NCBI GenBank assembly: GCA_945939115.1
Contig: CAMEVC010000003.1
Coordinates: 124,001-188,000, forward strand
Direction of reading: 5' to 3'
DNA length: 64,000 bases
From: an uncultured Eubacterium sp.
GTDB lineage: Bacteria > Bacillota > Clostridia > Lachnospirales > Lachnospiraceae
The translations under genes and the position numbers were made by a program. Below the pieces are notes generated by a model that had not been told where the DNA came from, did not search any database, and was given only the letters and a program-made list of their open reading frames with translations. Below, in pieces: positions 1-9,007 of the stretch (its first letter is position 1; each line of letters starts with the position of its first letter).

Positions 1-621
1 CTGGTTATTGCTGCATCTTTCAGTTACTTTGTTGTGTTTATATTTGGCGTAGTATCATATAACAAGGAATTGGGAAGCAAGAGCAGTTATCTGATATTCA
101 TGACACCAAACTCATCTCTTAGCATAATAATTTCAAAACTGCTGTACACTCTTATAATTGGCATCGGCATTGCAGCTATTTTTATTGGATTTGGGGCTCT
201 CGATATATATATGTTCTGCGTAAACTTCGGCGAGTACGCAGATATGATTAAATTATACAAGGAAGTATTTGAGGCACTTGGCTTTAATATAAGCCAGATT
301 ATAATAAACCTTATAGGAATGATTATTTCTTTCCTTATATCATTCTTCTTCATTATAACACTCTCTTACTTCTCAATAACGCTCTCTTCAACAGCACTTC
401 AGAATAAGAGAATCAAAGGATTTATATCAGTTGTAGTTTTCTGCCTCCTCTCATTTGTAACAATGAAGATTGCAAATTTAATTCCGGAAATATACAGCAA
501 TCCGGTAACATTCTCAGAGGAACTTATAGCATCACTTCCGTCAAACATATTCCAGCTTCTGGTTTCAGTTGGCTGTGTTTTTGGAAGCGCAGTCCTTCTC
601 GATAAGAAAGTAAGCCTGTAA
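1..621 (+). CDS. ABC-2-type transporter permease-like membrane protein, C-terminal part
   Basis: The reading frame is open from base 1, so the 5' end lies outside the window; the tracked start at base 34 is an internal GTG. The visible part has about five hydrophobic segments separated by short polar loops. Near the start is a polar stretch (SYNKELGSKSSYL) of the kind seen in ABC-2 permeases before a membrane hairpin, and the protein ends in a charged tail (LLDKKVSL). This architecture resembles the C-terminal half of ABC-2 family permeases, but no diagnostic motif is visible, so the family is an inference. A strong terminator follows 30 bases after the stop, so this is the last gene of a plus-strand unit. 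Confidence 0.6.
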   Translation: MVIAASFSYFVVFIFGVVSYNKELGSKSSYLIFMTPNSSLSIIISKLLYTLIIGIGIAAIFIGFGALDIYMFCVNFGEYADMIKLYKEVFEALGFNISQIIINLIGMIISFLISFFFIITLSYFSITLSSTALQNKRIKGFISVVVFCLLSFVTMKIANLIPEIYSNPVTFSEELIASLPSNIFQLLVSVGCVFGSAVLLDKKVSL

Positions 622-650
622 TCGGGCTGCATATATGTCCGATTTATTCA

Positions 651-694
651 AAAAGCGGCATTGTATACAGAAAAGTATACAGTGCCGCTTTTTT
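651..694 (+). terminator. Rho-independent terminator of the partial permease gene
   Basis: An 18-base stem (AAAAGCGGCATTGTATAC pairing with GTATACAGTGCCGCTTTT, one G-U pair) closes a 6-base loop and ends in a T run. It lies directly downstream of the plus-strand permease gene. The A-rich left arm would also allow it to end the minus-strand unit, but no minus gene approaches it from the right except the pseudogene. Confidence 0.9.
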
Positions 695-715
695 GAAGTT
701 TAATATAATGTCTGA

Positions 716-1351
716 TTATAATTTACATAACTTAATTACCGCCGTATCTGCGTATGTCAACGGTTCATTATGCATAAAGAACACATTTCCATCAACGGGA
801 GCGTAAAGTGTTTCCCATATCTGCCAGTTATAGTTAAGCGTTGTTGTATCATAAGGTCTTACCTTTCTTAACACAACATAGGTAAGTCCAAATTGTCTGG
901 CTATATCCACACTGCTGTAATCACAGTCCATCATTCTTACATGAGGGATGAAATTTCCCTTTGGCAATTCTCCCCTCTTCTTCTAATTGCTTAAACTTCT
1001 TGAAGCTCAAAGCATACATACTGCCCTTCAAGCTCATCTCCATGAATACCTGTCACAATACTAATTCTTTTCATGTTATCGTTGGGATTATCCGGCAATA
1101 TACGATTTTTCTTTATTGTAAGCACTTCGTCAACAGGAAGACCTACAGAAGAAACTTCCTCTACCATATGAATATAGTCCTTTCCCTATTCTTTTATACA
1201 GACCGTTAAAGAGATATCCTGAGTCTGTGTTCCTCCGCCAAGCATTATTCCCCGATTTATGGCGCATTCTGTCGCATCTCTCCCATCGTTTAATTTGATA
1301 TGGCTGTCCGTCACTATTGACATTACCCGTGTGCTCAATAAGCTTCTTCAT
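716..1351 (-). pseudogene. Decayed succinylglutamate desuccinylase/aspartoacylase (M14-like) gene
   Basis: A good ribosome site (AAGGGAGGG) precedes ATG at 1351 and the protein begins MKKLIEHTGNVNSDGQPY. After about 24 codons the family-like reading moves by one base, giving DATECAINRGIMLGGG, then meets an in-frame TAG. It resumes as GKDYIHMVEEVSSVGLPVDE and reaches the zinc-site-like ITGIHGDE-type segment (SIVTGIHGDELEGQ), then stops again. A further frame (tracked as 716..967) continues with VVLRKVRPYDTTTLNYNWQIW and a C-terminal LYAPVDGNVFFMHNEPL segment. Frameshifts, a nonsense codon and a total length about two thirds of the usual size show a dead gene. The family call rests on the HGDE motif and the PYDTTTLNYNWQ segment, from memory of the family. 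Confidence 0.8.
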
Positions 1352-1382
1352 ATGTATCCCTCCCTTACAGTTGCACAATGTT

Positions 1383-1420
1383 AAAAAGGGCGTCCAGCAA
1401 TACTGCTGAACGCCCTTTTT
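1383..1420 (-). terminator. Terminator of the 1301-aa sensor gene
   Basis: AAAAAGGGCGT pairs with ACGCCCTTTTT, with an additional inner CAGCA/TGCTG stem. On the minus strand the T run follows the hairpin. It lies about 80 bases beyond the stop of the large sensor gene and just before the pseudogene's ribosome site. Confidence 0.85.
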
Positions 1421-1501
1421 CATAATCATAAATATAAAATAACACTATGTTTTTCTTTGTCAAGAGAGGAATTAGCTTCTCTTTCTAAAAGAATGATAAA
1501 T

Positions 1502-4500
1502 CTACTCTTCGTCTTTTATATTTGTTCTCTCCGTCATGTTATGTATAATTTCCTTCAAAAGCAGCGGTAAAAATGGCTTGGTAATAAAATCGTCACACCC
1601 CAGTTCTCCATATTCAGTTGACGTGTCAAGAGTCTTATCAGCCGTCATCAGAACAACCGGAGTCTGATATTTCTTACGGATAAGTCGAAGCGTTTCCAGT
1701 CCATCCATTTCAGGCATATTGACATCCAGCAAAATCAAGTCGAAAGTCTGCTGTTCAATAATTTCCAATGCCTGTTTTCCGCTACTGGCAGGGATTATTT
1801 CATACATTGGTTCTTCCTTCATGATATGCGCAATAATCCTGTTATTCATAGCCTCATCATCTACAGCCAGAATTCTCTTATGAGTGAATTCTTCCTGTTT
1901 TAGTTTATAATCCATATCTTCATCAATCATTTGAAGCATTATATCTGCAACTTCAGGGTCAAACTGTGTTCCTCTTCCCTTTACAATCTCATTCCTTACA
2001 ACTTCCTGAGGCAATGCATTACGATAGCTTCGATTGCTGGTCATTGCGTCATATGCATCCGCAATTCCAAGAATTCTTGCCACCTCCGGAATCTTTTCCC
2101 CAATAAGGCCATTCGGATATCCCTTTCCATCATATCTTTCATGATGATATTTGGCTGCAATGGCAATCATCTCACTACCTGCAATTCCTCTTAAAATATG
2201 ATATCCTGTTACCGGGTGTATTTTCATTATATTATATTCTTCATCTGTCAGTTTTCCAGGTTTATTAATAATCTCATTTGGGATACGAATTTTACCAACA
2301 TCATGTAATAATCCGGCCCGGTAAATTAATTCCTGTTCTTCCTTGTTTTTTCCCATTCTGGCAGCAATCATGCGTGAATATTCAGCAACTCTCTTTGAAT
2401 GTCCACTGGTATACCTGTCCTTCGCATCCACCGCTTCACTCAGTGCAGTAACTGTCTGTATATACAGTTCTTTTATCGTCTGCTGTTTCCGTACCAGCTC
2501 TCCCGTCTGCTCTTTTACCTTTTGTTCAAGTTCAATCTGGAGCTTTTCCAGTTCATACTTTCTTGTAATAAACAGAATCATGATTACAATGCTTATAATC
2601 GTAAACAAAAAGATTTCTGTACAAACAAGTACAAGATATGTCTTGTACCCTGTTTTTTCCCACATCTGCTTTTCTTTGCTGATGGTGTATTCTGTCTCCT
2701 GAAGAATATTTTCGCCTGAAGCGTCAAGTATCTGCAGACAGACATGATATTCTGACAAATCTGGCTTATAAAGCCTGATTGATTCCATTTCATCCCATCT
2801 GCATACCTTTGGGTTATCTTCTATTTCTTTTATGTAGAAACGCACCTTCACCTCTTCAAATGCATAATTTTTTACCGAAGCATATATTGAAAGATTTTTA
2901 GTGTTGGAAGGTACTACAAAGTTCTTACCGTCTTGCGATTTAATTTCTTTACCATCACATTCAAAGGATACAATTCCATATTTCATGTCCGCAGCAGTAT
3001 TCTCAACGCGGTTATTATAGACTATTACGCCGCTATTACTGCACAGATAAAGACTTCCGTCTTCTGAAATATAATTCCATGAATTAGCAGTAAGCCCTGA
3101 GAACAGGCCTGTTCCCGCGCCATAATACCTGAGCTGCTCATAATTATCCTCGCACAGCTTTGACAACTGTACCTCATACAGTCCTGCACTACAGGTTACA
3201 TATGCTGTTTCGCCATTAATAATAACATCATAATTATTGAAGTATGGAAAACTCTCAAGTCTTCTTATTGTTCCATCCATGTCAACATGGCACAATGCAT
3301 TACTTGTTACAATAAAATATCCATCTCCATGAGGTACAATTCTTAAAATAATATTTGAAGACAGTCCATCCTCAACAGTGTAGTTTTTTATTAATTTACC
3401 TTCTGATATGACATAAATTCCACTGCCGTCACTTCCTGCCCAGACTGTCCCATCAATTCCTTCAACAATAGACAGAATCTGGGTATTAGCAAATCCATCC
3501 TCTGTATCAAAAGTTGCTGTAACCTTGCCATTTTTAATAAAGTTAATTCCATCTGCTGTTCCTGCTGCTATAGTTCCATCTGACAACTGAGTTATACAAC
3601 GGAATCTCTCACTGGTAATGTTATGTGATTGCATCCGGAAAGAACTGATTCCATCCTGCTTATCGTAACAGAACAGTCCGCTGTATGTACATATCCATAA
3701 CCTGTCTTCTAAATCTTTATAAAATGAACGAACCCTGTAACCCTTCACAGTTTCTGAAGCAATATTTGACTTTAAGGTAAGATTATCTCCATCCAGAATC
3801 TTAATTCCGTCATCCATTGCGCAGTAATAATCGCCATCAAAATATTCCACCGCATTTACATACGCCTTCTCAATGCCGGCTTTCTCAAATAAATTGACAA
3901 AAGTACTTTCTGAGAGTTTCATTACGCCATAGTGGCTTGAAGCCACCCAGATATTTCCCTGATAATCCTCATGGAAACTTACAATGGAAGAATCAAATCC
4001 ATCATAATGCATCTTATGATAAGTTCCGTTTGAATCAATATACCCAAAGTCCGAATTCAGTGCTACCCATAAACGTTTTCTGCTATCCTCAAATACAGCT
4101 GAAATCTGATTACCCGGAATATCTATCTGTTCTTTAACAGAAACTGTATGTTCTGAAATATCAGCTATAAACAGTTCTCCCGTTTCAGTTCCTGCTATCA
4201 GCCCCTTAGAAGTTGATGCCAGGCAATAATAAAACTTATCTTTTGTCTTACTATTGTCTATTTCCGCCTGTGTACTGCAATTAACCGCATGAATTTCACC
4301 CTTATTATCAACTATAATAAGCATATCCTGATATACTTCCATTGCTTTTGCAAAGGTAATGTTGACGTCTAATATCTGAATGGTATCATCCGTATTAAAT
4401 CTGCATATCTTATCACTTGTGCCCACATAGACATTTCCCTTTTCATCTTCTGCAAAACAGCGTACAGAATCAGAAGGGAGTCCATCATCACTGGTGAAAT

Positions 4501-5407
4501 ATGTGTATTCTCCATTCTCGTATCTTGCAATTCCCGCATCGTTTGTGCCTATCCAGAGCCTTCCACTGCTGTCTGTCATCATACCGACAACATTGACGAG
4601 TCCGCCTTCACGCACGAATTCAAAGTCTTTTCCATTATATCTGGTAAGACCTGCATAACTTCCTATCCATATATATCCGTCATTAGTTTCACATATAGCA
4701 TTGGCCTCAGATGATACCATACCGTTTTTACTGTCATATATATTTTCAACAAAATTATCAACAAACAGATTATCTTCTTCTGCCTGTACATTCGCCGGAT
4801 TAATTATAAATGCAGACGCTATTCCAACAACAAGAAGCGTCGCAATATTCTGTTTAATATTACATTTTTTCTTCTTGATACTGCCAAGAAGACAGATAAC
4901 AAGATATGCCGCCAGCACTGTAATCTGCTTGTCTACAATTTCCACAACAGTCTCTCCTGCAAGTGCAGCTAATACATCAGGAAAATCATACCATCTCAGC
5001 ATATCCACAAGAGTATCTCCCCATACATTTCCGGAATACCCATTATAAAATATAAGATTCAGAGGAGTTGAGACAACTGTACAGATTAATCCAATCCAGA
5101 AACTTGACACAACCGCTTTCAACAAATTGTTCATATAACCTTTTTTTATGAAAAAATTTAAAAGAAATGCTACTACCATACTTATCAGCATATAAACCAA
5201 TGCAGTCCTATCATAAAAACTTAAAATTAGATTATTAGAAACCCCTGCAATCAAGCCGCCCCATAATCCTACATAGTAGGCTGCAAGAATAGTCCCCATC
5301 ATGTCAAACCATATTGGAAGCCCAAGCCAGCTTGCTATTATCCTTCCAACAACATTTAATAAAATTCCACAAATAACAATTATGCCTTTTCTTACCGTAT
5401 CTTTCAA
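1502..5407 (-). CDS. Membrane sensor: ECF-S-like domain, regulator propeller, HD-GYP phosphodiesterase and receiver
   Basis: A 1301-residue protein that probably senses an external signal and hydrolyses cyclic di-GMP. Residues ~1-190 form several membrane helices with an ECF-transporter S-component-like pattern (LPIWFDMMGTILAAYYVG). A second hydrophobic segment ends near residue 210 at a signal-peptide-like NVQA. Residues ~215-780 hold repeated two-component-regulator propeller motifs (IWIGSYAGLTRYNGK, LWIGTNDAGIARYENG, VWAGSDGSGIYVI). A Y_Y_Y-like beta domain follows, then a membrane helix near 930-950 and a short coiled coil. HD-GYP residues are intact at ~985-1165 (LLHDVGK, IHPVTGYH, HHERYDGKGYPNGL, ADAYDAMTS). 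A receiver domain ends the protein (LLLDVNMPEMDG-type site, Asp ~1228, and TKPF). The start is TTG behind GAGGTGA. The HD-GYP-REC half is paralogous to the 343-aa protein near 53 kb. Confidence 0.9.
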   Translation of the reverse strand: MKDTVRKGIIVICGILLNVVGRIIASWLGLPIWFDMMGTILAAYYVGLWGGLIAGVSNNLILSFYDRTALVYMLISMVVAFLLNFFIKKGYMNNLLKAVVSSFWIGLICTVVSTPLNLIFYNGYSGNVWGDTLVDMLRWYDFPDVLAALAGETVVEIVDKQITVLAAYLVICLLGSIKKKKCNIKQNIATLLVVGIASAFIINPANVQAEEDNLFVDNFVENIYDSKNGMVSSEANAICETNDGYIWIGSYAGLTRYNGKDFEFVREGGLVNVVGMMTDSSGRLWIGTNDAGIARYENGEYTYFTSDDGLPSDSVRCFAEDEKGNVYVGTSDKICRFNTDDTIQILDVNITFAKAMEVYQDMLIIVDNKGEIHAVNCSTQAEIDNSKTKDKFYYCLASTSKGLIAGTETGELFIADISEHTVSVKEQIDIPGNQISAVFEDSRKRLWVALNSDFGYIDSNGTYHKMHYDGFDSSIVSFHEDYQGNIWVASSHYGVMKLSESTFVNLFEKAGIEKAYVNAVEYFDGDYYCAMDDGIKILDGDNLTLKSNIASETVKGYRVRSFYKDLEDRLWICTYSGLFCYDKQDGISSFRMQSHNITSERFRCITQLSDGTIAAGTADGINFIKNGKVTATFDTEDGFANTQILSIVEGIDGTVWAGSDGSGIYVISEGKLIKNYTVEDGLSSNIILRIVPHGDGYFIVTSNALCHVDMDGTIRRLESFPYFNNYDVIINGETAYVTCSAGLYEVQLSKLCEDNYEQLRYYGAGTGLFSGLTANSWNYISEDGSLYLCSNSGVIVYNNRVENTAADMKYGIVSFECDGKEIKSQDGKNFVVPSNTKNLSIYASVKNYAFEEVKVRFYIKEIEDNPKVCRWDEMESIRLYKPDLSEYHVCLQILDASGENILQETEYTISKEKQMWEKTGYKTYLVLVCTEIFLFTIISIVIMILFITRKYELEKLQIELEQKVKEQTGELVRKQQTIKELYIQTVTALSEAVDAKDRYTSGHSKRVAEYSRMIAARMGKNKEEQELIYRAGLLHDVGKIRIPNEIINKPGKLTDEEYNIMKIHPVTGYHILRGIAGSEMIAIAAKYHHERYDGKGYPNGLIGEKIPEVARILGIADAYDAMTSNRSYRNALPQEVVRNEIVKGRGTQFDPEVADIMLQMIDEDMDYKLKQEEFTHKRILAVDDEAMNNRIIAHIMKEEPMYEIIPASSGKQALEIIEQQTFDLILLDVNMPEMDGLETLRLIRKKYQTPVVLMTADKTLDTSTEYGELGCDDFITKPFLPLLLKEIIHNMTERTNIKDEE

Positions 5408-5521
5408 TATCCGTCACCTCAACTATCCTGTAATACCATCCCTACTCTTACGTTCTGTCAGTACTATATTTCATAATACGTTTCATTCTCACTCACCACT
5501 ACTACATTTACGTATAAAAAT

Positions 5522-5551
5522 ATTATATCACATTACCTACAATATACTCAA
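5522..5551 (-). promoter_or_regulatory. Likely sigma-A promoter of the 1301-aa sensor gene
   Basis: On the minus strand TTGAGT and a perfect TATAAT are separated by 18 bases, about 115 bases upstream of the TTG start. The leader between them is unusually long and shows no clear riboswitch. Confidence 0.55.
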
Positions 5552-5600
5552 TATTGCTTTTGCTCTTTCTTTATCATTTTTGCCATTCCCGGAAGATTTT

Positions 5601-5634
5601 AAAAAAAATCTGGATAGCATCATCACCATCCAGA
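5601..5634 (-). terminator. Terminator of the phosphoesterase-YibE/F unit
   Basis: TCTGGAT and ATCCAGA form a stem on the minus strand, followed by eight T residues. It begins 15 bases after the YibE/F stop codon. Confidence 0.85.
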
Positions 5635-5648
5635 CTTATCTCTTACAT

Positions 5649-6779
5649 TTATTCAAATTTTTCTCTTTTAAGAAGGCATGAAGTTATTATAGCTACAGCC
5701 GGAACAGTAAGAATAACCCCTATGCTTCCTGCAACTCCCTGCATTATCTCTATTCCGATATTATAGGAATTAATAATCTGCCTGAAAGGAAGGTCATATG
5801 CATAATTAATAACCAATGTACTTACTGCACTTCCGACATATGCAAGAATAAGTGTATTAGACATTGTTCCCATCATATCACGGCCTACATTCATTCCACT
5901 CTTAAAAAGTTCCATCCATCCAAGATGTGGAGCTTTATCGTGTATCTCATAAATGGCTGATGATACCGACATAGCAACATCCATAACTGCTCCCAATGAA
6001 GCAATTAATATGCCCGAAAACAATAATCCACCTATTCTGATATTAGTTATCTGTCCTACATAAGACAGTGTCTCAATATTAGACACATTATATCCGTCAA
6101 TATCTGCTGCCAGACCAAAGAGCCATGCGCTTAGTCCCGCCAGCAAAACTCCGGTTACTGTTCCCATTATTGCACAAAATGTCTTTATTGTTGCTCCGCT
6201 AATCAGATACATTGTCACTATAGTGGTTATAACTGCTATTATTACTGCAGCCCAGAACGGTGAAAAACCTCTGTATATCATAGGAATATATATCATAAAT
6301 ATAGACACAAATGTAAACACCAGCCCTATAACTGATTTCACTCCATTCTTTCCGCCAATGATACACATCAGAAGAAGAAATACAGAGACAAACAGTACAA
6401 TCTGAAAAGACCTGTCTTTTGAATACACCGAAACATTCATGGTATTATTTGAGACACTCATATGTACAATAACCTTATCTCCTGCCTTACACACTGCCCC
6501 AAAAAGATTTCCCTCTGCACTTGTGGCATCCACTATCTGATCTCTGTACTCACCTGACAGAAGCTTTACTTTGAGATGTTGGTATCCCACTCTCACACCA
6601 TCCTCGGTAAGATTATCCTCAACCACCTTAACAACCCTGGCTGTCTCATATGTATAACCTGTTGTTGATACTATTTCCACCTTATCTGTAACATGAAGCC
6701 GGTGTGCAGCGAAAAGAAACGCTGCAACACCGGCTATAGTTATTATAAGGCGGACAATAAATCTCTTTTTATCCGACAT
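5649..6779 (-). CDS. YibE/F family membrane protein
   Basis: About 376 residues. An N-terminal membrane anchor (LIITIAGVAAFLFAAH) is followed by an extracytoplasmic beta-rich region of about 100 residues (KVKLLSGEYRDQIVDA) and then about seven membrane helices. The pattern GLVFTFVSIFMIYIPMI, GTVTGVLLAGLSAWLFG and GGLLFSGILIASLGAVMDVAMS is typical of YibE/F. The family's biochemical role is unknown; a transporter-like function has been proposed. ATG at 6779 was chosen over the TTG one codon upstream. The gene begins 5 bases after the phosphoesterase stop, so the two are co-transcribed and end at the terminator at 5601-5634. Confidence 0.9.
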   Translation of the reverse strand: MSDKKRFIVRLIITIAGVAAFLFAAHRLHVTDKVEIVSTTGYTYETARVVKVVEDNLTEDGVRVGYQHLKVKLLSGEYRDQIVDATSAEGNLFGAVCKAGDKVIVHMSVSNNTMNVSVYSKDRSFQIVLFVSVFLLLMCIIGGKNGVKSVIGLVFTFVSIFMIYIPMIYRGFSPFWAAVIIAVITTIVTMYLISGATIKTFCAIMGTVTGVLLAGLSAWLFGLAADIDGYNVSNIETLSYVGQITNIRIGGLLFSGILIASLGAVMDVAMSVSSAIYEIHDKAPHLGWMELFKSGMNVGRDMMGTMSNTLILAYVGSAVSTLVINYAYDLPFRQIINSYNIGIEIMQGVAGSIGVILTVPAVAIITSCLLKREKFE

Positions 6780-6784
6780 CAATA

Positions 6785-8794
6785 TTACTCTGCCCTTCTC
6801 TTTCTATCTGAAATTACAATTACTGTAAATCCTGCCAGTGATAAGAAAGCAATTGAGAACCATATTACCATAGGAAGAACTGAATCTCCTGTCTGAACAG
6901 ACTCTTTAGATACATTATTATCTGAACCTGCTACTTTATTATCTGTTTCTGATAAATTGTTCTTAAGACCCTTAACTGCTTCCTGTAATTCAACAACTGC
7001 GCTTGCAATATCAGTGCTTGTTGACTCTGATTCAGCAAATATATTCTTTGCCTGTGCCAGAACCTCTGATAATGCATTTATTGATTCCTCTGTTGCACTT
7101 CCATCATTCTTTGCACTCTCAAGAGCTTCTTCTGCCTTAGTAATTTCTGACTCAAGCGAAGTCTTATCTGCCTGCTTTACTATTGTATATGTTGAATCTA
7201 TTCCACCGTCTGCTATAAGTTTCTCATTAGTTGCTGCATCATATGTGCTGACTGTAAGAGTTGTCTCAGTTATATCTATTACTGAGTAAGTTGGCCTCCA
7301 GCTCTGGCATCTTGCTGCAATATAATCCTGCTGTGTTCCGATAAGCTGATAGAACTTACTTCCTGTTGCAGAGTTTGCCTCAAAGTATACAGTTCCCTTA
7401 GGATCAATCACCTTCGATCTGTCCGCTGCACCTGTTGAAAGCTTATAGCAGATGTTCTGTGTAAGATAAGCTGCAAATGCCTCCTGATTGCTTGTAGAAG
7501 GAGCGCTGCTGTATGCTGTATGTTCAATTCCATCTGATGATATCTGATATGTTCTTGAATATGTGTGGTCATGTCCCTGCAATACAGCATCAATATCGTA
7601 TTTATCTATAACCGGAGTGAGCTGTGTACGAAGTGCCATTCCGTCTGAATCTGAGTGGTCATAACCTGAACCATAAATATCCTGATGGAACATAAGAATT
7701 CTCCATTTTGCATCAGAATTCTTCTCTATAGCTTCCTTTATTACCGCTTCATGTGTTGCAACATTATAATTATTAGTGTCAATACTTATGAATAAGGTAT
7801 TGCCATATGTGAAGTAATAATCTGTTCCAGCGGCTGTCTTACCGGTAGTATTAACATCGCTTGTCTGCTTATTAGGATAGTTAAAATGGTTAGAGTAGTT
7901 CACTGACTGTGAATCATGGTTACCTATAGTTGTTGCTATTGGAAGACTTCTTAATTCCGAAGGATAAAGAAAACCTGCATACTCTATCTGCTGTTCAAGT
8001 TTTTCTGAATCCTTAGATACTTTTGTCTGATTAATCTGGTCTCCCGCTGATAATATAAAGCTTAAGTTCGGATTAGCCTTTACTGCGTTATTAAGTGTGT
8101 GATACCAGTTGTAAGAATCATTCATTGCAAAATATTCTGTAGTAGTAGTCACTCCCTCTACTGTCTGCCCTTTTGATGCTCCAATCTGAGTGTCACCAAT
8201 ATACATTACTGAAAAGCTGTCTGTTGACTGTGTCTTGTAATCATAGGAATCTGACCATGCTCCATTTACATAATACTGATACTTATATGCAGTGTCCTCC
8301 TTAAGACCTGTCAGAGTCACCTTACAAGGAATCAGATTATATGTAGTACCATTATCTGTTACAGTCTCTACATCTGTCCCCTGTGTTCCTTCATATAACT
8401 TATACTCTCCTGTAGCTGTATTAGTGAGCTTTATCATAGGAGTCTCTGACTGAAGAGAATACCATGCTGCATTAAGTTTAGTTGCATTCTCTCCCGGTGT
8501 TAAAGCAATCTGACAGAAGCTTGTTCTTACTGTCTCCCACTTTGTTTTCCATGCTGTCCACTCTGCACTGTCAGCATACACATTAGACTTTACATTATGC
8601 TCTGCTGTCTCTGAGCCATCCTCAACAAAACATGCATCTTTTACAGCCATTTCCGTATCTGCTGAACCGGCTGCAGCATTACTCCATGCTGCTCTCTTTG
8701 AGCTTCTAGCCCATGCTTCTGATGTACCCATAGAAACACTTGCCACCATAATTGCAGCCATGGTTGCAGCTGCTATTTTCTTCATTCTTCTCAT
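6785..8794 (-). CDS. Cell-wall-anchored purple-acid-phosphatase-like metallophosphoesterase
   Basis: About 669 residues, exported. A signal peptide (KIAAATMAAIMVASVSMGTSEAWA) is followed by a fibronectin/PAP-N-like domain (~100-190). The calcineurin-like phosphoesterase domain carries intact metal-ligand motifs in order: GDTQIG, AGDQIN, GNHDSQS, LMFHQD and LQGHDHTYSR. A coiled Glu/Ala-rich segment (~570-630) leads to SVQTGDSV, a hydrophobic helix and RKRRAE, the layout of a sortase sorting signal with a non-canonical motif. ATG at 8794 is preferred over the tracked start because GGGAGG lies six bases upstream. Likely role: extracellular phosphate-ester hydrolysis. It is co-transcribed with the YibE/F gene. 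Confidence 0.9.
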   Translation of the reverse strand: MRRMKKIAAATMAAIMVASVSMGTSEAWARSSKRAAWSNAAAGSADTEMAVKDACFVEDGSETAEHNVKSNVYADSAEWTAWKTKWETVRTSFCQIALTPGENATKLNAAWYSLQSETPMIKLTNTATGEYKLYEGTQGTDVETVTDNGTTYNLIPCKVTLTGLKEDTAYKYQYYVNGAWSDSYDYKTQSTDSFSVMYIGDTQIGASKGQTVEGVTTTTEYFAMNDSYNWYHTLNNAVKANPNLSFILSAGDQINQTKVSKDSEKLEQQIEYAGFLYPSELRSLPIATTIGNHDSQSVNYSNHFNYPNKQTSDVNTTGKTAAGTDYYFTYGNTLFISIDTNNYNVATHEAVIKEAIEKNSDAKWRILMFHQDIYGSGYDHSDSDGMALRTQLTPVIDKYDIDAVLQGHDHTYSRTYQISSDGIEHTAYSSAPSTSNQEAFAAYLTQNICYKLSTGAADRSKVIDPKGTVYFEANSATGSKFYQLIGTQQDYIAARCQSWRPTYSVIDITETTLTVSTYDAATNEKLIADGGIDSTYTIVKQADKTSLESEITKAEEALESAKNDGSATEESINALSEVLAQAKNIFAESESTSTDIASAVVELQEAVKGLKNNLSETDNKVAGSDNNVSKESVQTGDSVLPMVIWFSIAFLSLAGFTVIVISDRKRRAE

Positions 8795-8881
8795 ATTTTC
8801 CTCCCACATTGCGTGTATATTATCCGCATACATTTATCTGTCTGGCGGATTGAACCCAATATAAACCCATGTGGTAAAATC

Positions 8882-8911
8882 AGAATATCATGAGAGTAAA
8901 TCTAATGTAAA
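8882..8911 (-). promoter_or_regulatory. Possible PhoP box and promoter of the phosphoesterase gene
   Basis: On the minus strand TTTACA and TTTACT repeat with an 11-base period, close to the TT(A/T/C)ACA direct repeats bound by PhoP in Firmicutes. They lie 7 bases upstream of a TATTCT -10-like hexamer. The target is a secreted phosphoesterase, which fits phosphate control, but two half-sites are weak evidence. Confidence 0.35.
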
Positions 8912-8942
8912 TTTTATAAGTTTTTCTCCATTATTAATTATG

Positions 8943-8982
8943 AAAAACCCAGACATAGCTGTTTAAGTCCATGCCTGGGTTT
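8943..8982 (-). terminator. Terminator of the class III aminotransferase gene
   Basis: On the minus strand AAACCCAGGCAT pairs with ATGTCTGGGTTT (one G-U pair), followed by TTTTTC. It lies 25 bases after the aminotransferase stop. Confidence 0.85.
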
Positions 8983-9007
8983 ATAATCATGTCCGATTTT
9001 TACAATT

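Noticed and set aside
961-1209. Plus-strand ORF of 82 aa
   Set aside because: It overlaps the minus-strand pseudogene, whose family segments explain the sequence; there is no ribosome site.
6785-8794. Classical LPXTG protein
   Set aside because: The C-terminal layout fits a sorting signal but no LPXTG is present. SVQTGD is only a possible variant, so wall anchoring is stated as likely, not certain.
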